From Lentisphaeraceae bacterium (lineage in GTDB: Bacteria; Verrucomicrobiota; Kiritimatiellia; RFP12; DVOR01): a stretch of DNA of 64,000 nt. The stretch lies in NCBI GenBank assembly GCA_004555175.1, contig SFJE01000003.1, positions 62,001 through 126,000 of the forward strand, read 5' to 3'. Each line of letters opens with the position of its first letter. Position 1 is the stretch's first letter. Of the stretch, positions 30,580 to 39,197 are shown in pieces. The position numbers and the translations under genes were made by a program. The notes beneath the pieces were generated by a model, which had not been told where the DNA came from, searched no databases, and worked only from the letters and a program-made list of their open reading frames with translations.

Positions 30580-31908
30580 ATGAATGACTTGTTTGAGCGC
30601 GAAGAAGAGAGCCGCGAGCCGGTAGCGGCGGGGCAGTTGGGCCCCTTGGCGGCTCGGATGCGGCCGCGGAGTCTGGAAGAGATTGTAGGGCAAGAACACC
30701 TGCTCGCGCCCGGGCGGCTCCTGCGCCGCGTCATTGAGAGCGATCGTTTCACCAACCTCATCTTCTATGGGCCGCCGGGGACGGGCAAGACCACCCTGGC
30801 CGAGGTCATCGCCAAGACCACTCACCGCCGCTTCGAGCGCACCAGCGGGGTGATGAGCAATGTGGCCCAACTGCGCGCCCTCTGCGAAAAGGCCCGCACC
30901 CTGCGTAGCACCATTGGCACGGTCCTCTTTGTCGACGAAATCCACCGCTTCAACAAATCCCAACAGGATGTGCTCTTGCCCTACGTGGAAGATGGCACGG
31001 TCACGCTCATTGGCGCCACCACCCACCACCCGGGCATCTTCATCAACACCCCGCTCGTCTCGCGCTCGCTCGTCTTCGAGCTCCACGCCCTGGGCCCCGA
31101 GGCCATCAAAACGCTCCTGGCCCGCGCAATGGCCGATCAGGAGCGCGGCCTGGGCAAGAGCGGCGCGGTGCTCGACCCCGAGGCGGCCGACTTCCTCGCG
31201 CAAGTCTGCGAGGGCGATGGACGCCGCGCCCTGACCGCGCTGGAAATTGCCGTCCGCTCAACCCCCGAAGAGGGCGGCGTGCGCCGAATTACCGCCGAGG
31301 TGATGGCCGAGTGCGTCCAGCGCCGAATCATCGCCTACGATAAGGACGAAGATCAGCACTACGACACCATCTCCGCCTTCATCAAGTCCATCCGCGGCTC
31401 GGACCCCGACGCGGCCATCTACTGGCTGGCAAAGATGCTCGAGGGCGGCGAGGATCCGCGCTTCATCGCCCGCCGGCTCATCATCTCCGCGAGCGAGGAT
31501 ATTGGCAATGCCGATCCGCGCGGCCTGACCGTGGCCGTGGCGGCGATGCAGGCGGTGGAGTTCATTGGCATGCCCGAGGCGCGCATTAGCCTGGCGCAGG
31601 CCACCACCTACCTCGCCAGCGCGCCCAAGTCCAACGCCGCCTACCTCGCGGTCGACGAAGCGCTCTCCGATGTGCGCGCCGGGCGCGTCCAGCCGGTGCC
31701 CGAGCATCTCAAAAATGTCCACGTGAAGGCCGAGGGCAAAGCCGCCGCGCCGGCCTACAAGTATCCGCACGATTACGAGGGCACTGCCGTGGCGCAGGAT
31801 TACCTCACCATCCCCAAAACCTACTACCGCCCGAAGGCCGCCGGCTACGAAGAGACCATCGCCAAACGCCTGGCCGCCCTCCGTGAACGCAAGGAACAAA
31901 CCCGATGA
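30580..31908 (+). CDS. rarA: Replication-associated recombination protein A
   Basis: AAA+ ATPase (RarA/MgsA/WRNIP1 family) acting at stalled forks, 442 residues. It begins MNDLFEREEE; LAARMRPRSLEEIVGQEHLL is the family N-terminus (cited in part: RPRSLEEIVGQEHLL). Walker A is FYGPPGTGKTTLAE, Walker B is TVLFVDEIHRFNKSQQD, and the C-terminal tetramerisation part has RGSDPDAAIYWLAKMLEGGEDP (cited in part: SDPDAAIYWLAKMLEGG). The open frame extends far upstream through the opposite-strand gene, but ATG 30580 matches family starts. There is no SD. Its stop overlaps the nnr start (ATGA). Confidence 0.95.
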   Translation: MNDLFEREEESREPVAAGQLGPLAARMRPRSLEEIVGQEHLLAPGRLLRRVIESDRFTNLIFYGPPGTGKTTLAEVIAKTTHRRFERTSGVMSNVAQLRALCEKARTLRSTIGTVLFVDEIHRFNKSQQDVLLPYVEDGTVTLIGATTHHPGIFINTPLVSRSLVFELHALGPEAIKTLLARAMADQERGLGKSGAVLDPEAADFLAQVCEGDGRRALTALEIAVRSTPEEGGVRRITAEVMAECVQRRIIAYDKDEDQHYDTISAFIKSIRGSDPDAAIYWLAKMLEGGEDPRFIARRLIISASEDIGNADPRGLTVAVAAMQAVEFIGMPEARISLAQATTYLASAPKSNAAYLAVDEALSDVRAGRVQPVPEHLKNVHVKAEGKAAAPAYKYPHDYEGTAVAQDYLTIPKTYYRPKAAGYEETIAKRLAALRERKEQTR

Positions 31909-33443
31909 AATGGATTTCCGTCTCCGGCATCCGCGAGGCCGAGGCCATCGCCTTCGCCCAGCGCAACCTCCCCTCCTATACCGCCATGTGCCGCGCCGGC
32001 GCCGCCGTTGCCCGCCGCGCCCAACGCATCGTCGCCCTGGCCAATCTGCGCACCATCGTCGTCCTCGCCGGACCAGGAAATAATGGCGGCGATGGCTTTG
32101 TGGCCGCGCGCTGCCTGGCCGAGGATGGCTACCAGGTGGAGCTCTGCCTCACCTGCGTGCCCTCCCGCCTCAAGGGCGATGCCGCCCGCGCGTGGCACGA
32201 CCTCCAGGCCGTCGGCGTGCGCACCCGCATCCTTCCCTCGGGCGATGCCTGGCAGGAATCGCCGTGGCTTGACCCGGCCGTTGCCCCCCGCCGCGCTCTC
32301 ATCATCGACGCGCTCTTAGGCATTGGTTCGCGCGGCGTGCCCGTGGGCTCGGTGGCCGCCGCCATCCACTGGATCAACGGCACCAGCCCCACCTGCCCGG
32401 TCCTCTCGGTCGATGTCCCCAGCGGCCTCGATGCCGATGCCGGCACCGCCCCCGGCGAAGCGGTGCGCGCCGATGCCACCATCACCTTCTCGCGCCCCAA
32501 ACTCGGCTTCTCCAACCCCGCCGCGCGCCCCTATATTGGCGACCTCACCGTCGCCGACATCGGCATCCCCAGCGACCTCCTCGACGCCCACTGCCAGGAC
32601 GCAAGCGATGGCGTCGAACTCATCGCCGCCCCCGAAATCCGCAACATCCTCCGCCCCGAGCGCCGCCTCGATTCCCACAAGCGCGCCTACGGCCACGCCT
32701 GCATCATTGGCGGCTGCGAGCGCTACCCGAACGCCCCCATCCTCTCGGCCCTAGCGGCCTACCGCGCCGGCTGCGGCTTGGTCACCCTCTCCGTCAACCC
32801 CTGCTCGCGCCCGGCCGCCGCGCATTGGGTCCCCGAAGCCATCTTTGCCGACGCGCTCACCCCCGCCACCGACCTCTCGGACTACGATGCCCTTGCCATC
32901 GGCCCGGGCATGGGCCGCTTCGATGCCCTCGCCTTCGACCTGCTCAAGGCCTTGGTCAGCGACCCCTCCGCCCCCCGCACCGTCATCGATGCCGACGCCT
33001 TGACCGCCCTCGCCGAACTTCGACAGCGCGGCTGGGCCCCCGATGGCTCGGCCCTTCGCCTCATCCTCACCCCCCACCCCGGCGAGGCCGCCAGACTTCT
33101 CGGCTGCACCCCTGCCGAGGTCCAGAGCGACCGCCCCGCCGCCGCCCGCGCCATCGCCGCTAACTACCACGCCATCGCCGTCCTCAAGGGCCATAACACC
33201 CTGGTGGCCGAACCCGGCGGACGCGTGCGCATGTGCATGGGCGGTAATCCCGGCATGGCCACCGCCGGCACCGGCGACCTCCTGACCGGCCTCATCGCCG
33301 GCCTCCTCGCCCGCGGCCTAGGTACCGAAGATGCCGCCTGCCTGGGCGTCTACCACCACGCCCTCGCCGGCGATGCCGCCGCCTTCATCCACGGCCAAGA
33401 ATCCCTCATCGCCTCCGACCTCTTCGCGACCTTGCGGCTGTAA
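31905..33443 (+). CDS. nnr: Bifunctional NAD(P)H-hydrate epimerase/dehydratase
   Basis: Repairs hydrated NAD(P)H. It is 512 residues. The N-terminal YjeF epimerase domain has VVLAGPGNNGGDGFVAAR and SVDVPSGLDADAG. The C-terminal ADP/ATP-dependent dehydratase domain has HACIIGGC, AIGPGMG, VIDADALTAL, LTPHPGEAARLL and the catalytic-region NPGMATAGTGDLLTGLIAGL (cited in part: ATAGTGDLLTG). It overlaps rarA by 4 nt (ATGA), so the two are translationally coupled. A GTCGAC-type repeat element follows immediately. Confidence 0.95.
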   Translation: MKWISVSGIREAEAIAFAQRNLPSYTAMCRAGAAVARRAQRIVALANLRTIVVLAGPGNNGGDGFVAARCLAEDGYQVELCLTCVPSRLKGDAARAWHDLQAVGVRTRILPSGDAWQESPWLDPAVAPRRALIIDALLGIGSRGVPVGSVAAAIHWINGTSPTCPVLSVDVPSGLDADAGTAPGEAVRADATITFSRPKLGFSNPAARPYIGDLTVADIGIPSDLLDAHCQDASDGVELIAAPEIRNILRPERRLDSHKRAYGHACIIGGCERYPNAPILSALAAYRAGCGLVTLSVNPCSRPAAAHWVPEAIFADALTPATDLSDYDALAIGPGMGRFDALAFDLLKALVSDPSAPRTVIDADALTALAELRQRGWAPDGSALRLILTPHPGEAARLLGCTPAEVQSDRPAAARAIAANYHAIAVLKGHNTLVAEPGGRVRMCMGGNPGMATAGTGDLLTGLIAGLLARGLGTEDAACLGVYHHALAGDAAAFIHGQESLIASDLFATLRL

Positions 33444-33446
33444 AGA

Positions 33447-33589
33447 AGTCGACAGTCGACAGTCGACAGTTGACAGGGCGCTAACGCGACGGATAGGCTG
33501 GCAGGAGAATAGGAGGTTGCCTTTTCCTCCTCAGTTTACCCGTCGCGGCTTGCCGCGTCCTGTCGACTGTCAACTGTCGACTGTCGACT
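33447..33589. repeat. GTCGAC-ended inverted-repeat element B
   Basis: A 143-bp element. Left end AGTCGACAGTCGACAGTCG then ACAGTTGACAGG; right end CCTGTCGACTGTCAACTGTC then GACTGTCGACT, the near-perfect reverse complement over about 30 bp. The interior has GCGCTAACGCGACGG and TTCCTCCTC. It separates convergent nnr and metY and could end transcription by its hairpin. Confidence 0.85.
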
Positions 33590-33611
33590 CAGCCTTTTCG
33601 GCGTAGCTTGC

Positions 33612-34898
33612 TTACGCCGAGAAGGCGGCCGCGAGGTCCTCGATGAGGTCGTCGATGTTCTCGGTGCCGATGGAGAGGCGGATGGTGTTGGGCTTGATAC
33701 CGGCGGCCAGAAGCTCCTCCTCGGAGAGCTGGGAGTGGGTGGTCGAGGCCGGGTGGATAACCAAGCTCTTGACATCGGCCACATTGGCCAGGAGCGAGAA
33801 GATCTCCAGCCGATCGATAAAGGCGCGGGCCTCCTCGGCACCACCCTTGATTTCGAAGGTGAAGATGGTGCCGCCGCCCTGGGGGAAGTAGCGCTTGTAG
33901 AGGGCTTGCTGGACGGGGTCAGCGCTCAGCGAAGGATGGTTCACGCGCTCAACCTGCGGGTGGCGGGAGAGGAACTCGACCACCTTGAGGGCGTTGGAGA
34001 CGTGGCGCTCGACGCGCAGGGAGAGGGTCTCGAGCCCCTGAAGGAGCAGGAAGGCATTGAAGGGCGAGAGGGTGGCGCCCTCATCGCGCAGGAGAATGGC
34101 GCGGATGCGCGTAACGAAGGCTGCGCCGGGAGCGGCGACGGTAAAGCGCGCGCCGTGGTAGCTCGGGCAGGGCTCGGAGAGGCCAGGGAACTTGCCGTTG
34201 GCCCAATCGAAGTTGCCCTTCTCCACGATAACGCCGCCGAGGGTGGTGCCGTGGCCGCCGATGAACTTGGTGGCCGAGTGGACCACCACATCTGCGCCGT
34301 ACTCGAAGGGGCGCACCAGGAAGGGGGTGGCGAAGGTGTTGTCGACAATCAGCGGCAGCCCCTGGGCGTGGGCAATGGCCGCGATGGCCTCCAGGTCGGT
34401 GACATCCGAGTTCGGGTTGCCGAGCGTTTCACAGAAGACCGCGCGGGTGTTCGGCTGAATGGCGGCCTTGAAGCCCGCCAAGTCGTTCGGCTCCACGAAG
34501 GTGGTGGTGATGCCAAACTCTTCGAGCGTGTGCGAGAGGAGGTTGAAGGTGCCGCCATAGATATTGCGCGCGGCCACCACATGTTCGCCCGCCCGCACCA
34601 CATTGCGAATGGCATAGGTAATCGCCGCCGCGCCCGAGGCCACCGCCAGCGCCGCTGACCCGCCCTCCAACGCCGCAATTCGGCGCTCAAAGACATCCTG
34701 CGTGGGGTTCGTCAGGCGGCCATAGATGTTGCCCGCGTCGCGCAGACCAAAGCGGTCGGCCGCGTGCTGGGAGTTGCGAAAGACGTAGGAGGTGGTCTGA
34801 TAGATGGGGACCGCGCGCGCGCCGGTTGCCGGATCGGCCTCTTCTTGCCCAACGTGCAGCTGCAAAGTCTCAAAACGGTAGTGCTTATTCGTCTTCAT
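33612..34898 (-). CDS. metY: O-acetylhomoserine sulfhydrylase
   Basis: PLP enzyme making homocysteine from O-acetylhomoserine and sulfide; 428 residues from ATG 34898 (GAGGAGG 8 nt upstream). RFETLQLHVGQE and DPATGARAVPIYQTTSYVF are typical of MetY rather than MetB/MetC. The PLP lysine is in VVHSATKFIGGHGTTLGG. A stem-loop (GCGTTTTCAC/GTGAAAGCGC, 34946-34966) lies in the upstream region, but I see no recognisable SAM riboswitch. Direct sulfide use matches the sulfide-type Thi4 and an anoxic habitat. Confidence 0.93.
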   Translation of the reverse strand: MKTNKHYRFETLQLHVGQEEADPATGARAVPIYQTTSYVFRNSQHAADRFGLRDAGNIYGRLTNPTQDVFERRIAALEGGSAALAVASGAAAITYAIRNVVRAGEHVVAARNIYGGTFNLLSHTLEEFGITTTFVEPNDLAGFKAAIQPNTRAVFCETLGNPNSDVTDLEAIAAIAHAQGLPLIVDNTFATPFLVRPFEYGADVVVHSATKFIGGHGTTLGGVIVEKGNFDWANGKFPGLSEPCPSYHGARFTVAAPGAAFVTRIRAILLRDEGATLSPFNAFLLLQGLETLSLRVERHVSNALKVVEFLSRHPQVERVNHPSLSADPVQQALYKRYFPQGGGTIFTFEIKGGAEEARAFIDRLEIFSLLANVADVKSLVIHPASTTHSQLSEEELLAAGIKPNTIRLSIGTENIDDLIEDLAAAFSA

Positions 34899-35213
34899 GT
34901 GCCTGTCCTCCTCTATGAAACCGGGGACCTTCCCCCACCCGATACGCGCTTTCACCGTGAAAACGCTACGGCAGAAGAAGTAATTGGCGCGTATGCTACC
35001 ACTTTGGTAGGAGCCACGCAAGCACTTTCTTTGCGAATGCTTCTCCGGCCTTTTCGGGATCTTCCCAGCCCCGAGCGAGGATTATTCCCCAATTGGGGAA
35101 TTCGCGGTACCCCAATTGGGGAACACGCGGTACGCCAATTGGGGAACGCAACGGCCCCGGTTCAGGAGGAGAACCCGGGTCATCCGTTCGATTGTTTTTG
35201 GGGAGAGGCGGCG

Positions 35214-35861
35214 TTAGGCGCGGCGGCGGGCGAGGAGCATCAGCACGCCGGAGAGGAGGAGGGAGGCCCCAAAGGCCGGGAGCATGGCATCGACCTCGCG
35301 GCCCCAGGCGCCGACCAGGGCGTACATCAGCGAGACGGCGGCATTGCCAAGGAGGAGGGCCAGGGCACTTTTGCCCACAGGCGCGCGGGCCATTCCGGCG
35401 AAGAGGCACGAGGCTTCGGCCAGCACCGGCACGGCGCGCAGGGCCACCAAGGCCATCGGCCCGCGGCGGGCAAAGAAGTCGGTGAGGAGCGCACTCTCGG
35501 CTTCGCCCAAGGCGCGGCGGGCTAGGGCCGAACCGCGCGCCCCGAGCCAATAGCCAATGGCCGCACTCACATTCATCGCCAAAAAGGAGCCGAGCCACCC
35601 CCACCCCACGCCCAGCAGCATCCCAAAGAGGGTGCTCACCAAGCTGCTCGGCACCGGCAGAAAAATGTCCAGCGCCAACGCGCCAAAGAGGATTGCGGCC
35701 GAGAGCCAGCGCGCCTGCCCCTCCAGCGCGCCAAAGTCCTGGAAGAAGGCCTCGATGGGCTCCTCCCACAAGATAAAGGGCACGATAATGACCACGCAGA
35801 CCCCCACCAGCAACGCCCCGGTGCGCCGCCACTTTGCCAACCCTTTAAGTCCCTGCATCAT
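35214..35861 (-). CDS. VTT/DedA-type (SNARE-associated) inner-membrane protein
   Basis: A 215-residue polytopic membrane protein with hydrophobic segments TGALLVGVCVVIIVPFILW, a second around ILFGALALDIFLPVP, and C-terminal LLLGNAAVSLMYALVGAWG and FGASLLLSGVLMLLA. The VTT core has PVPSSLVSTLFGMLLGVGWG and a FARRGPMALVALRAVPVLAEASCLFAG segment (cited in part: RRGPMALVALRAVP) with the conserved Arg and Pro. The family moves or scrambles phospholipids or undecaprenyl phosphate. The start is ATG 35861, 13 nt after the preceding gene; the longer frame overlaps it. It is last in a three-gene operon. Confidence 0.75.
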   Translation of the reverse strand: MMQGLKGLAKWRRTGALLVGVCVVIIVPFILWEEPIEAFFQDFGALEGQARWLSAAILFGALALDIFLPVPSSLVSTLFGMLLGVGWGWLGSFLAMNVSAAIGYWLGARGSALARRALGEAESALLTDFFARRGPMALVALRAVPVLAEASCLFAGMARAPVGKSALALLLGNAAVSLMYALVGAWGREVDAMLPAFGASLLLSGVLMLLARRRA

Positions 35862-35874
35862 CCCAGCCTCGCGC

Positions 35875-36834
35875 TTAGAGCGCCTCGAGCGCGGCATCGA
35901 TTTCTGCCTGCTCGGCGGCGGTGATATGCTCCACCGGCTCAAGCGGCACCACGCCCTTCTTCATCAGCTCCAAGTTGGCCTGGCGCTTGACGGCCGCGGC
36001 CTCCTCCTCGGAGAGGTTTCCCGCGCCCAGGGCCGTCTCGATGGCCTCGCGCGCGGCGGCTTGTTCGCGCTTCTGGCGCTGCACCTCGGCCGAGCGGTGC
36101 TCAACGAGCCGGCGCAGATAATCCTGGGCCGATTCGCCGGATTTGACCGCCTCCTTGAGTTCGGCCACGCCCGCTTGGACCAGCGCCTCAGTCTCGGTCT
36201 GCGGCTCGCCGCGTTCCTTGCCCGGCTCGAACTCCTGAGTGAAGTCGATATCCTCGCCCATCGGAATCGGCAGGGGCGGGGCCTCGACATCTGGTGGCAG
36301 ACTCATCTGCATGGCAATGAGTTGCTCGGCCAGGGAGTTGGGCTTTTTGCGCTCGCGCTCGGCGGCCTCGGCCTCCGCCTGCTCGGCCTCGATTTGCTGT
36401 TGGGCAAAGCGCTCGGGGGTGATGGTCTCCATCAGACCCAAGCCCAGACCGAGGGTGAAGGTGATGCCCTCGCGCTGGAAGGTGGCAAACTCGCCATCGA
36501 GGTCCGAGAAGAGCAGCGCTAGCCCATTGGCGCTTTCGCCATCAAAGAGGGTGATATAGGCTGCCGGGCTGACGCCATTATCGATGAGCCCCACGGCCGT
36601 GCGCCCATCGGGCGTCTCGGTCATTGCGCAGAGTTGAATCTTGTTCGATTCCTCCTGCACCTTCTGGGGATCGGCCACGGCGACCTCTTCGGGCGCAGTT
36701 GGCACCTCAAGGGCGGCCATCGGCCCAAAGGGTTCGCTGCTGATAATCAATTCGTAGTAGGCCTTCGGGCGCGAGGCTGCCGAGGCAACCGCCGCACAGA
36801 GCGCAACCATCAAGAGCCCAGCGCGCTTGCTCAT
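35875..36834 (-). CDS. Hypothetical secreted protein
   Basis: A 319-residue protein with signal peptide MSKRAGLLMVALCAAVASAA. The region 25-130 looks beta-rich (YYELIISSEPFG, AYITLFDGESANGLALLFSDL); the remainder is highly charged and helical, rich in Glu/Ala/Gln (EAEQAEAEAAERERKK), likely coiled coil. No known domain is recognised. Its ATG overlaps the antiporter stop (ATGA), so it is coupled to it. An accessory role in the envelope or in gene-cluster secretion is possible but unsupported. Confidence 0.6.
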   Translation of the reverse strand: MSKRAGLLMVALCAAVASAASRPKAYYELIISSEPFGPMAALEVPTAPEEVAVADPQKVQEESNKIQLCAMTETPDGRTAVGLIDNGVSPAAYITLFDGESANGLALLFSDLDGEFATFQREGITFTLGLGLGLMETITPERFAQQQIEAEQAEAEAAERERKKPNSLAEQLIAMQMSLPPDVEAPPLPIPMGEDIDFTQEFEPGKERGEPQTETEALVQAGVAELKEAVKSGESAQDYLRRLVEHRSAEVQRQKREQAAAREAIETALGAGNLSEEEAAAVKRQANLELMKKGVVPLEPVEHITAAEQAEIDAALEAL

Positions 36835-38978
36835 AGTTGGACCAACGCCTTTCGGATGGCGCGTGCATCAGCGGCAGCAAGAACGGCCTCGCGCTTAGCG
36901 GCCGAGCGAAGCGCCGTGAGCACGGCAGTGATGAAGGTCATATAGGGGCTGTTGGCCTCGTTGGGGGTCAAGGTGAGAATGATAATCCGGCAGGCGCGAC
37001 CCTCGGGCTCCTCGGAGAAGTCCACCGGCACCTCGGTCACCCCAATGGCACAGACCAGACTGCGCACCATCTCCGTGCGCGCGTGGGGACAGGCCACACC
37101 ATAACCCACGCCCGTGGCCATCACCCGCTCGCGCGAAAGCACCGCCTCGGTGGCCTGCTCGACATCGGTCACCGCGCCCGTTTCGTGCAGCCGCGCCATC
37201 AGATTGCGAATGACCTCGTCGCGCGTGGTGCCCGGCAGGCGCGGGCAAATCGTCTCCTCGCGCACATACCGCGCCAGGACGGCCCGCCGCTGGGCAGCCG
37301 CCCCGAGTTTGCGCGCGGTCTCCGCCTCGGAGGCCACACCCAATTGCGCGCGCTCGGTAACCGGCTTGCGCAGCGCATCGAGGACCGATTCATACTCGGC
37401 CAGCGACTCGGCCACCACATTGCGCACAAAGGGCAACGCCGCCTCCGAGACCGAGATGGCAATGGTTTCGCCCTGCGCCTGAATGGTCAAAATGACATCC
37501 GCCCGCCGCGCCTGGTAGAGCCCCTGCGCCGGGTCGATTTGGTGGACAAAGAAGCCCTCGCGCGTCAGGTTTTGGGCGATTTTGGCCATCACGGTGTTCA
37601 TCACCGCATGGTTGGGGAAGTGGAAGGTGGCCGAGGGCGCGGGGGCGTTCTCTTCGGCCTTGCGGTGGCCGCGCGCCTTGGCCTTGAAGGCCGCAATGAG
37701 GAGCGGCGGGGCGGCGAGCGTGGTCAGCAGCGTCATCAACACGGCCACGCCCAGCACCTCGGTGTGGCCATGGGCGGCGGCAATCCCGGCAATAATGAGC
37801 GCCACCTCGCCGCGCGGCACCATTCCCAACCCCACCCGTAGCGCCCCCATCGGCGTAAAGCCAAAGCAGAGCGTGGGCAGACCGCACCCGAGCACCTTCG
37901 CCGTCACGGCCACCGCCGTGTAGACCAGCCCGGCGGTGAGCACCCCCGGCGCGCAGAACTCCCGCACATCCACCATCATCCCCATCACCACAAAGAAGAC
38001 CGGCACCAGAAATTGATAGACCCCATGGAGCTTCTCCTGGATCATCAGCCCCATCTCCGTGCGCGAGAAGGCCAGCCCCGTGACATACGCGCCAATAATC
38101 ATCGCCAGGTGCGCCTGCTCAAAGCAACCGCCGACCACCAGCGCCAGCCCCAAGGTCAGCACCGCCACCTCGCCGTGGCTCCCGCAGCGCTTGAGTAGCC
38201 GCGCCACCTTGCGCGACGAGAGCACCGCCACCATCGTCCCCCCCAACCAAAAGCCAAAGCTCCGCGCCGCAATCCCCCCAATCTGCCGCCACGAAATGCC
38301 GCCCCCCGCGTCCCCCGCCGCAATCATCCCCATCCCAATGGCCAGCAAGATAATGCCCAGCACATCGTCAATCACCGCCCCGGCCAGAATTGTCACCCCC
38401 TCCTGCGAATCGAGCTTCCGCCGCTCCGACAAAATCCGCGCGGTAATCGAGACCGATGTGGCCGTGCTCATCACCCCCATCAAAATCGCCGTCGGGTCGC
38501 TCCACGAAAGCCCCATCAACCACACACCAACCCCCGCCCCAGTGAAATAGGAGGCCGCCACCCCGCCAATCCCCACCAGGCTCCCCACCGCCGAGTAGCG
38601 CATAAACATCCGCAAATCCGTCTCCGCGCCCACCAAGAAGAGCAGCACAATCGAGGCCACCGTGCACAGACCATAGAGTTCCGGCGTCACCCCCACCGGC
38701 GTCCCCGCCGCTTGAAAGATCCACCCCGCCCACAGCCGCCCCAAGGCAAACGGCCCAATCGCAATGCCCGCGCACAGCTCCCCCAGCACGCTCGGCAACC
38801 GCAGCGCCGTGAAGAGTAAGTTCCCCATCCGTGCAGCAAAGAGAATGACCCCGAGCTGAATTGCCAGCATCATCATCCGATGCGTCAACGCCGCACTCTC
38901 TGCCCCAGCAGACTCCCCCGCCCAAAGCGGAACAGCCGCCAAAAAGCACGCAATAAACAACCATAGCGCTCTCTTCAT
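36831..38978 (-). CDS. CPA2-type cation/proton antiporter fused to a PTS EIIA-like domain
   Basis: A 715-residue membrane protein. A signal-like N-terminus (MKRALWLFIACFLAAVPLWA) precedes about 12 transmembrane segments of the KefB/NapA antiporter fold, with RLPSVLGELCAGIAIGP, AGAVIDDVLGIILLA (double Asp ion site) and LGMVPRGEVALIIAGIA. After a linker at about 440, the cytosolic part ends with a PTS-2 EIIA-like domain: VGYGVACPHARTEMV has the histidine that is phosphorylated in EIIA proteins. The layout suggests transport controlled by phosphorylation or metabolite state. It is the first gene of a three-gene operon. Confidence 0.85.
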   Translation of the reverse strand: MKRALWLFIACFLAAVPLWAGESAGAESAALTHRMMMLAIQLGVILFAARMGNLLFTALRLPSVLGELCAGIAIGPFALGRLWAGWIFQAAGTPVGVTPELYGLCTVASIVLLFLVGAETDLRMFMRYSAVGSLVGIGGVAASYFTGAGVGVWLMGLSWSDPTAILMGVMSTATSVSITARILSERRKLDSQEGVTILAGAVIDDVLGIILLAIGMGMIAAGDAGGGISWRQIGGIAARSFGFWLGGTMVAVLSSRKVARLLKRCGSHGEVAVLTLGLALVVGGCFEQAHLAMIIGAYVTGLAFSRTEMGLMIQEKLHGVYQFLVPVFFVVMGMMVDVREFCAPGVLTAGLVYTAVAVTAKVLGCGLPTLCFGFTPMGALRVGLGMVPRGEVALIIAGIAAAHGHTEVLGVAVLMTLLTTLAAPPLLIAAFKAKARGHRKAEENAPAPSATFHFPNHAVMNTVMAKIAQNLTREGFFVHQIDPAQGLYQARRADVILTIQAQGETIAISVSEAALPFVRNVVAESLAEYESVLDALRKPVTERAQLGVASEAETARKLGAAAQRRAVLARYVREETICPRLPGTTRDEVIRNLMARLHETGAVTDVEQATEAVLSRERVMATGVGYGVACPHARTEMVRSLVCAIGVTEVPVDFSEEPEGRACRIIILTLTPNEANSPYMTFITAVLTALRSAAKREAVLAAADARAIRKALVQL

Positions 38979-39010
38979 ACCGCCATTCTACCACAAGCGG
39001 GCGCTAGCCC

Positions 39011-39118
39011 GCACCTCTCGGCCCGAAGGGCCATCCTCATGCGCCGCCCGTTCTGATAGCCGCCGCACCTCTCGGCCCGAAGGGTCATCCCCATGCGCTG
39101 CCCGTTCTGATAGCCGCC
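39011..39118. repeat. 54-bp tandem repeat, two units
   Basis: GCACCTCTCGGCCCGAAGGG, then CCATCCTCATGCGC and CCGTTCTGATAGCCGC, repeated at period 54. The GGCCCGAAGGGCC palindrome is one of the dispersed intergenic motifs of this window. Confidence 0.8.
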
Positions 39119-39133
39119 GTCCCCGGCGGCAAA

Positions 39134-39166
39134 CAAAAGAAAGCTCCGGCAGCACCCTGCCGGAGC
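39134..39166 (-). terminator. Terminator of the giant-protein operon
   Basis: Minus strand stem GCTCCGGCA / TGCCGGAGC followed by TTTCTTTTG. It is 30 nt after the stop of the 39198-51020 gene. Confidence 0.85.
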
Positions 39167-39197
39167 CAAATGATTACGCGAGCGCAGCGAGCCCCTT

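Noticed and set aside
34899..35000. SAM riboswitch upstream of metY
   Set aside because: Only one stem-loop (34946-34966) is visible and none of the SAM-I, SAM-II or SAM-IV consensus segments could be recognised.
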